Part shown: one piece after another, positions 19,176 to 22,828 of the stretch
Position numbering within the stretch: the stretch's first letter is position 1
How the letters are laid out: every line of letters begins with the position of its first letter
DNA from: Gnetum montanum
Taxonomy: Eukaryota; Streptophyta; Gnetopsida; Gnetales; Gnetaceae
Length of the DNA stretch: 22,828 nucleotides
Assembly (NCBI GenBank): GCA_015680685.1
Contig: MNCI01014157.1
Span: forward strand, 1 to 22,828
Reading direction: 5' to 3'
Made by a program: the position numbers and the translations under genes
Notes under the pieces: generated by a model
Told to the model about the DNA's origin: nothing
Seen by the model: the letters and a program-made list of their open reading frames with translations, nothing else
The model's database searches: none

Positions 19176-19490
19176 AATGTGATTTAGAGGACACCCCAAC
19201 CTTTACATGATTTGAGCTTTACTATGAAGAGTTTTATTGCTACAAAATATCTCAACCCTGCAAGGTCACAACAACTTAAAAATGTGGTTTGAAGGGCACT
19301 ACACCCTGTACAAGCTCTAAGCTCCACTTTGAAGTGATTTGACACCATGAATCTACTCAACAACACAAGGTTTCAAAAAGCTTAGAATGTGGTTTTGAGG
19401 ATCCCACAACCTTTACAACTTAAGCTCCACTCTGAAGTATTGTGATGCTACACCAACACTCAATCTTGCATGATCTCAACAAGCTCAAGG
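19176..19490 (-). repeat. Three tandem 105-bp units in copia LTR copy 3
   Basis: Units start at 19176, 19281 and 19386, and the next partial unit at 19491, all exactly 105 bp apart. Common words are AATGTGGTTT, GAGGRYCC, ACAACCTTTAC, AAGCTCCACT and AAGGT. Confidence 0.88.
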
Positions 19491-19826
19491 ATGATGCCTT
19501 TCTACCAGAAGCACATCAACCCTGTAGGGTAGCAAAAGAGAATAAAAATTACAAGGAAAGGATGCAACTAGTTTTTCTAATTCTTGTTCTTTAAGGTTCA
19601 ACACACTTTAACCACTTACAATAGTATGAAAGATAGTACAATGAGGTACAAGAACAATAGAATGATGTATACAATGATTGCTTAATGTTAACACTTTATA
19701 GTTCACAATGCTTGCTAATTCTCCAATAGAATGAAGTCTTCTGATAGCCTATATGTTTCCAAAATCACCTTAGAATTCATGCAATGGTAATCTAATGATC
19801 ATTGGAAACATCTGCTTTGAGACAAA

Positions 19827-20049
19827 GATGTCTTTCTGTAACAAACCTTCATTTTTGAGAGATGTCTTCTTCACAAGGGATATGTCTCTAAGGAGACATA
19901 TTTATGGAAACATCTTCTTCACAGGGGAGACATCTACTATCTCTAAGAGATGTCTTCTTTAGGTCTTCTTCAACTCTATCAAGATGTCTACTATTTTTGG
20001 ATGATGTCTACCTTTTCAAGGGAGACATCTCTTCTGTAGGGGAGATGTC
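19827..20049. promoter_or_regulatory. GATGTC/GACATC array in U3 of copy 3
   Basis: Exact GATGTC at 19827, 19861, 19949, 19983, 20003 and 20044; exact GACATC at 19929 and 20024; a hairpin of related hexamers at 19880-19901. It aligns with the array at 15041-15228 and is likewise without any GACGTC. Confidence 0.6.
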
Positions 20050-20402
20050 TCTTCTATAGGCCCTGAAAAAACTACTCATTTTGATGTTGGAAGCCTTTTT
20101 ATGCCTCCAACCAAGTCCCCATAGATCCTATAACCTCATAAACTCATCAAAATGTGCCAAAAGAACTTTGAAATATGTCAAAACATCTATGAATCATCCT
20201 GAACAAAAATTAACACAAATAGACACATTCTTCTTGAATTATTCATATTCATCCATGCTTCCTTGAGTTCTTGTGATCCCAAATTTGCTTATGAGTCCTT
20301 ACATCCTTTGCTCTTACTCCTATAAACACAATAGCCACACAAACATCATTTTTTCTATATTTTCCTTAAGGTTTTGACATACTAAAAGGTCATCATCAAC
20401 AA

Positions 20403-20682
20403 CATCAACATTAATCAAAGATCTAACGTACACTTTTAAGAGGAAACTCCTATTGCCAATGAGATTGAAACCAATGTNAAAGAGGAAACTCCTATTGCCA
20501 ATGAGATTGAAACCAATGTCAAAAACAAAACCAAAAATGTTGAAACTATTAGCATGAAGACCTTAAAAGAGATTTGCCACAAACTCCCATTTAGCAATGT
20601 GAGTGATGTAAATGAAGAGTACAAAATTATACATAAAAAGACCTATGATTTTCCTAATCTATCAAAGATTAGAAAATAATTG
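20403..20682 (+). pseudogene. Unrecognised short open frame right of the copia element
   Basis: In one frame it reads from about 20403 to TAA at 20680-20682, with a single internal TAA at 20437. It is rich in Lys, Asn, Glu and Thr, with words such as TPIANEIETNV, TLKEICHKLPF and KTYDFPNLSKIRK. No family is recognised. An N-joined 40-bp duplication (20438-20519) lies inside and preserves the frame. It could be the continuation of the gypsy body interrupted at 14209, or a fragment of another element. Confidence 0.35.
20438..20519. repeat. 40-bp direct duplication with a single N at the junction
   Basis: 20438-20477 and 20480-20519 are identical, with the N at 20478 at the join. The same pattern as at 16570 suggests an assembly join, although the 42-bp step keeps the frame. 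Confidence 0.85.
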
Positions 20683-21166
20683 CATAATTTGTGTATCCTC
20701 TCTCTGTTCTCTTGTACATAAATTGTAGCCTATTTACATTTTTGCATTATCTCTATTTTATTACTTTTATTTACATATTTCATTTTAAATCTTTTACTTT
20801 ATTACATCATGATTTTCTTTTTTGTGCATTATTGCTTTATTATTAGTTTTTCTTTTATTTTTAATCCATAACATGTAGTTATTATTTTACTAAAAACATA
20901 AAAAAGTATAAACATACATAAAACATGAAAAATAAAATAAAATAATTCTAGTAAGGAAGCAATGTAAAGCTAGAACATGACATCGTAAACCAAACATAAC
21001 CAAGTAATCCAAATAGTACCCAAAGTTAAATAGTTTAAAAAATAATACAATAGTATCTGAAGCCATGTAGGCTAAAAAGATAACAACAACATAGTAGTCT
21101 AAAGTCACTATACATAACATATAAAAATAATAATAAAGCACATCATGTGCATCATAAGTAGGCTAA
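20683..21166. other. AT-rich spacer, no gene
   Basis: A/T-rich sequence with T-runs on the plus strand and A-runs further right. The minus frame 20890-21141 is hydrophobic and compositionally driven. This may include the 3' UTR side of the pseudogene that ends at 21167. Confidence 0.6.
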
Positions 21167-22828
21167 TTAAGTCATAAGAGAATTAAGAGAAATCTTACTA
21201 GAATCATCATCATCATGATCACTTGGGGCCTATAAATAAAATACATAAACACATAAACATTCATTTGTAATACTAGTAATCATTAGAATAGCCCAAATGA
21301 AAACAATAATACATTAAATTAAATTTATAACACTCAAGAGAATCAAGGGCAATATCCTTAGGAGTGAACTTTCAAAGGCTAGTCTAAAGTTCACAAAGTA
21401 TCCCACCTAACTCTACTTCCTAAAGAATTCCCTTCCACTTCACATTAGTCCATTGACAAGGAGCCTGAGTAAAAGTAGTTGTAGAAGCCTCCCAAGATGG
21501 AATTGTAATATAAGGAGTGGGGTACTCAAGCACAAGTATTGATTCCTTGAACAAAATGAAAGACTCATCATCTCATATGTCATGTATAAACATCTCCTAT
21601 GCATATCTCTTAATGACCTTAATCCTTAATGACTTCTAATCGACTTTTTCTCCTCCTTATACTACCTCTTGTATGGCATTTGCCATTTGTCCCACATCAA
21701 AATTAAAGCATATTAGTACCTCCAATCTTATTTCCCATAAACTTTGGCCTATATCCTCATGTCCTTTTCCAAGCTTCTTGTTGTTGTAGTATTCCTTCTT
21801 GTACAACATACTAGTATCATGCCCACTCTATCTTCTTGGTTCTCAAGGTATACCTGTTAGGTAAGAAAGCCTCCACAAACTCCTTGTAATCTTAATGGCC
21901 CCAAACCTCATTAGAGAGCTTCTTGATTTGTGCCTCTATAGCTATAAGACATTTTCACAAAAATTCAATGAATTGATGAGACTCCTAAAAAGAATCTACA
22001 CATGACATATCATACTTTGTAACCCCTTCATACAATATCCTAGGTACATTCTCATAATTAGGTAGTAAGAATAGAAGATCATCAAACTTAATATATAATG
22101 TGGAATTGCACTGAATCTTGGAAATTGTCATACCACAACAAAAACAACCATAAAGGCCATAAAAACTAGAAGTCTAATAAAATATTAAAACATAAAAATA
22201 TAAAATACTTAAAATAAAAAATTAAAAATAATTACATTTCTCAATAGCTCTTGGATCTAGATGTTATAGCCTATCAACCATGTCATGCATTACCCCTTTC
22301 ATAAACATCACCTTATCTGGCACCTTGGTCAAAGGCTTACATCAAAATATAGATGTTTCAAGAGGCAATTTAGTTCCTACCCAATGCAAAAATAGCCACA
22401 TTAGCCAATGAAAACATACACGTATCTATCACAAGATAAAATATTAAACATTTACCAGAAAATCCATGAATAATGTCTATCAATAACTTGCTATCCAAAG
22501 GAAGATCATCTAGGAAGATAGATGCTAGAGCATCATTTGCATTGTTGGTCATCTATTCCTCTTCCTTCTTACGTTGTTGTTCTTTCACCATCATAGCCTT
22601 GGCCCTACTTCCTATCTATTATCTACATATGAATCCTTAAAATAGAAAATAAATAAACACTTGCTTCAAGAGATAACCAAATACGCCAAATGAAAATTAC
22701 ACATACATACGATTCAAAAGTTATTAGGCTTTCTTTATTTTTATTTTTAACTTGGGTTCTAGCTCTTATTTTCTTTGAACTNGGGTTGGGAAGGTTTTGA
22801 CATGTCATATTCCATTCACTTCTGATTA
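21167..22828 (-). pseudogene. Multi-exon pseudogene of unknown family, open at the right edge
   Basis: Inferred model on the minus strand: exons 22828-22752 (incomplete), 22622-22456, 22376-22237, 22116-21333 and 21229-21167. The strongest junction is TTTTCTG|GTAAATG at 22456 to GGGTAG|GA at 22376, which keeps the frame (GFSG to TKLPLETS). Intervening sequence is T-rich. Readable segments: SRAKAMMVKEQQRKKEEE and DALASIFLDDLPLDSKLLID (exon 2); KVPDKVMFMKGVMHDMVDRL (exon 3); STLYIKFDDLLFLLPNYENV, EAQIKKLSNEVWG, EFVEAFLPNRYTLRTKK and, after a one-base frameshift near 21825, HEDIGQSLWEIRLEVLICFN and LEYPTPYITIPSWEASTTTF (exon 4). The last exon is 20 residues with an acidic Asp run and a stop. In-frame stops fit C-to-T decay of Gln or Arg codons. 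Two donors look one base off, so exact splice points are uncertain. No known domain is recognised; host gene relic or transposon-borne ORF are both possible. Confidence 0.45.

Larger units (their letters stand above)
14210..20395 (-). mobile_element. Non-autonomous copia-type LTR element, gag only
   Basis: Read on the minus strand it has: 5' LTR 20395-19024, PBS 19014-19003, gag-like remnant 18864-17502, about 1.9 kb without recognised coding, polypurine tract 15591-15579, and 3' LTR 15577-14210. The better-preserved LTR (14210-15577) has TG...CA ends with short inverted termini (TGTTGA...TCAACA). The LTRs are about 1.37 kb and roughly 80% identical by eye. No protease, integrase, RT or RNase H motif was found, so it resembles the large gag-bearing derivatives that depend on enzymes from relatives. 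No target-site duplication is recognisable (flanks AGAAT and TCAAC). It interrupts gypsy protease sequence at 14209. Confidence 0.75.
19024..20395 (-). mobile_element. 5' LTR of the copia-type element (copy 3)
   Basis: Collinear with 14210-15577 from AAACTTAGAAGGGG to AAGGTTTTGACATACTAAAAGG. Its termini have decayed: the inner end reads CATTAAAC against TGTTGAAC in copy 2, and the outer end reads GGTCATCA against GGTCAACA. The PBS lies just outside it at 19003-19014, which identifies it as the 5' LTR on the minus strand. Confidence 0.85.

Noticed and set aside
19184-19366. 60-codon minus-strand frame in the copia LTR
   Set aside because: It lies within the 105-bp tandem repeats of a non-coding LTR.
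14205-20400. A 5-bp target-site duplication around the copia element
   Set aside because: The flanks AGAAT and TCAAC do not match, and shifting the right end to the next TCAACA does not help. Decay or a recombinant origin of the LTR pair would explain it.

Overview
This is plant nuclear DNA from a draft assembly (one 367-base N gap at 12426-12792 and single Ns at 4037, 16570, 20478 and 22782). It is AT-rich and is almost entirely old, nested, broken LTR retrotransposons. No intact protein gene, tRNA, rRNA or CRISPR array is visible. Plant origin rests on Ty3/gypsy RNase H, integrase and protease remnants of plant type, a primer-binding site matching the 3' end of plant initiator tRNA-Met, and another matching plant tRNA-Asp. 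LTR copies of one family differ by roughly a fifth of positions by eye, so the insertions are old. That suits a large, slowly purged genome such as a gymnosperm, but the species cannot be fixed from this window.

Layout. 1-790: AT-rich, no gene. 790-5572: a decayed Ty3/gypsy element on the + strand, with an LTR, a tRNA-Asp-type primer site at 1635, a gag remnant (2160-3540) and a second diverged LTR (4690-5572). A shortened copia-type solo LTR (3579-4430, minus strand) interrupts it. 5573-6455: a foreign segment ending in a GC-rich, CpG-containing island, the only such stretch in the window. 6460-9905: a second gypsy remnant (RNase H, integrase, 3' LTR 'A'). 9908-14209: a third gypsy remnant of the same family (integrase 'B', long 3' spacer, polypurine tract, LTR 'B' with the N gap, then gag/protease). 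14210-20395: a copia-type element on the minus strand with about 1.37-kb LTRs, PBS and polypurine tract, but only gag-like coding sequence. It appears non-autonomous and breaks the gypsy protease region. 20403-20682: a short unrecognised open frame. 21167-22828: a minus-strand, multi-exon pseudogene of unknown family.

Two themes link the window. First, coding and cis elements have decayed mainly by C-to-T change: lost glutamine, arginine and tryptophan codons have become stops, and CpG sites have become TG or CA. The copia PBS, which contains no CpG, is intact, while the CpG-rich gypsy PBS has lost all three CpGs. Second, the copia LTRs carry an array of GATGTC/GACATC hexamers in U3 that swap form between copies at the same sites. 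This is best explained by an ancestral array of palindromic GACGTC (the plant bZIP C-box) that lost CpG on either strand. The same LTRs carry a 105-bp tandem repeat on the other side of the TATA box. These LTR regulatory arrays and the unknown multi-exon pseudogene are the most interesting content.
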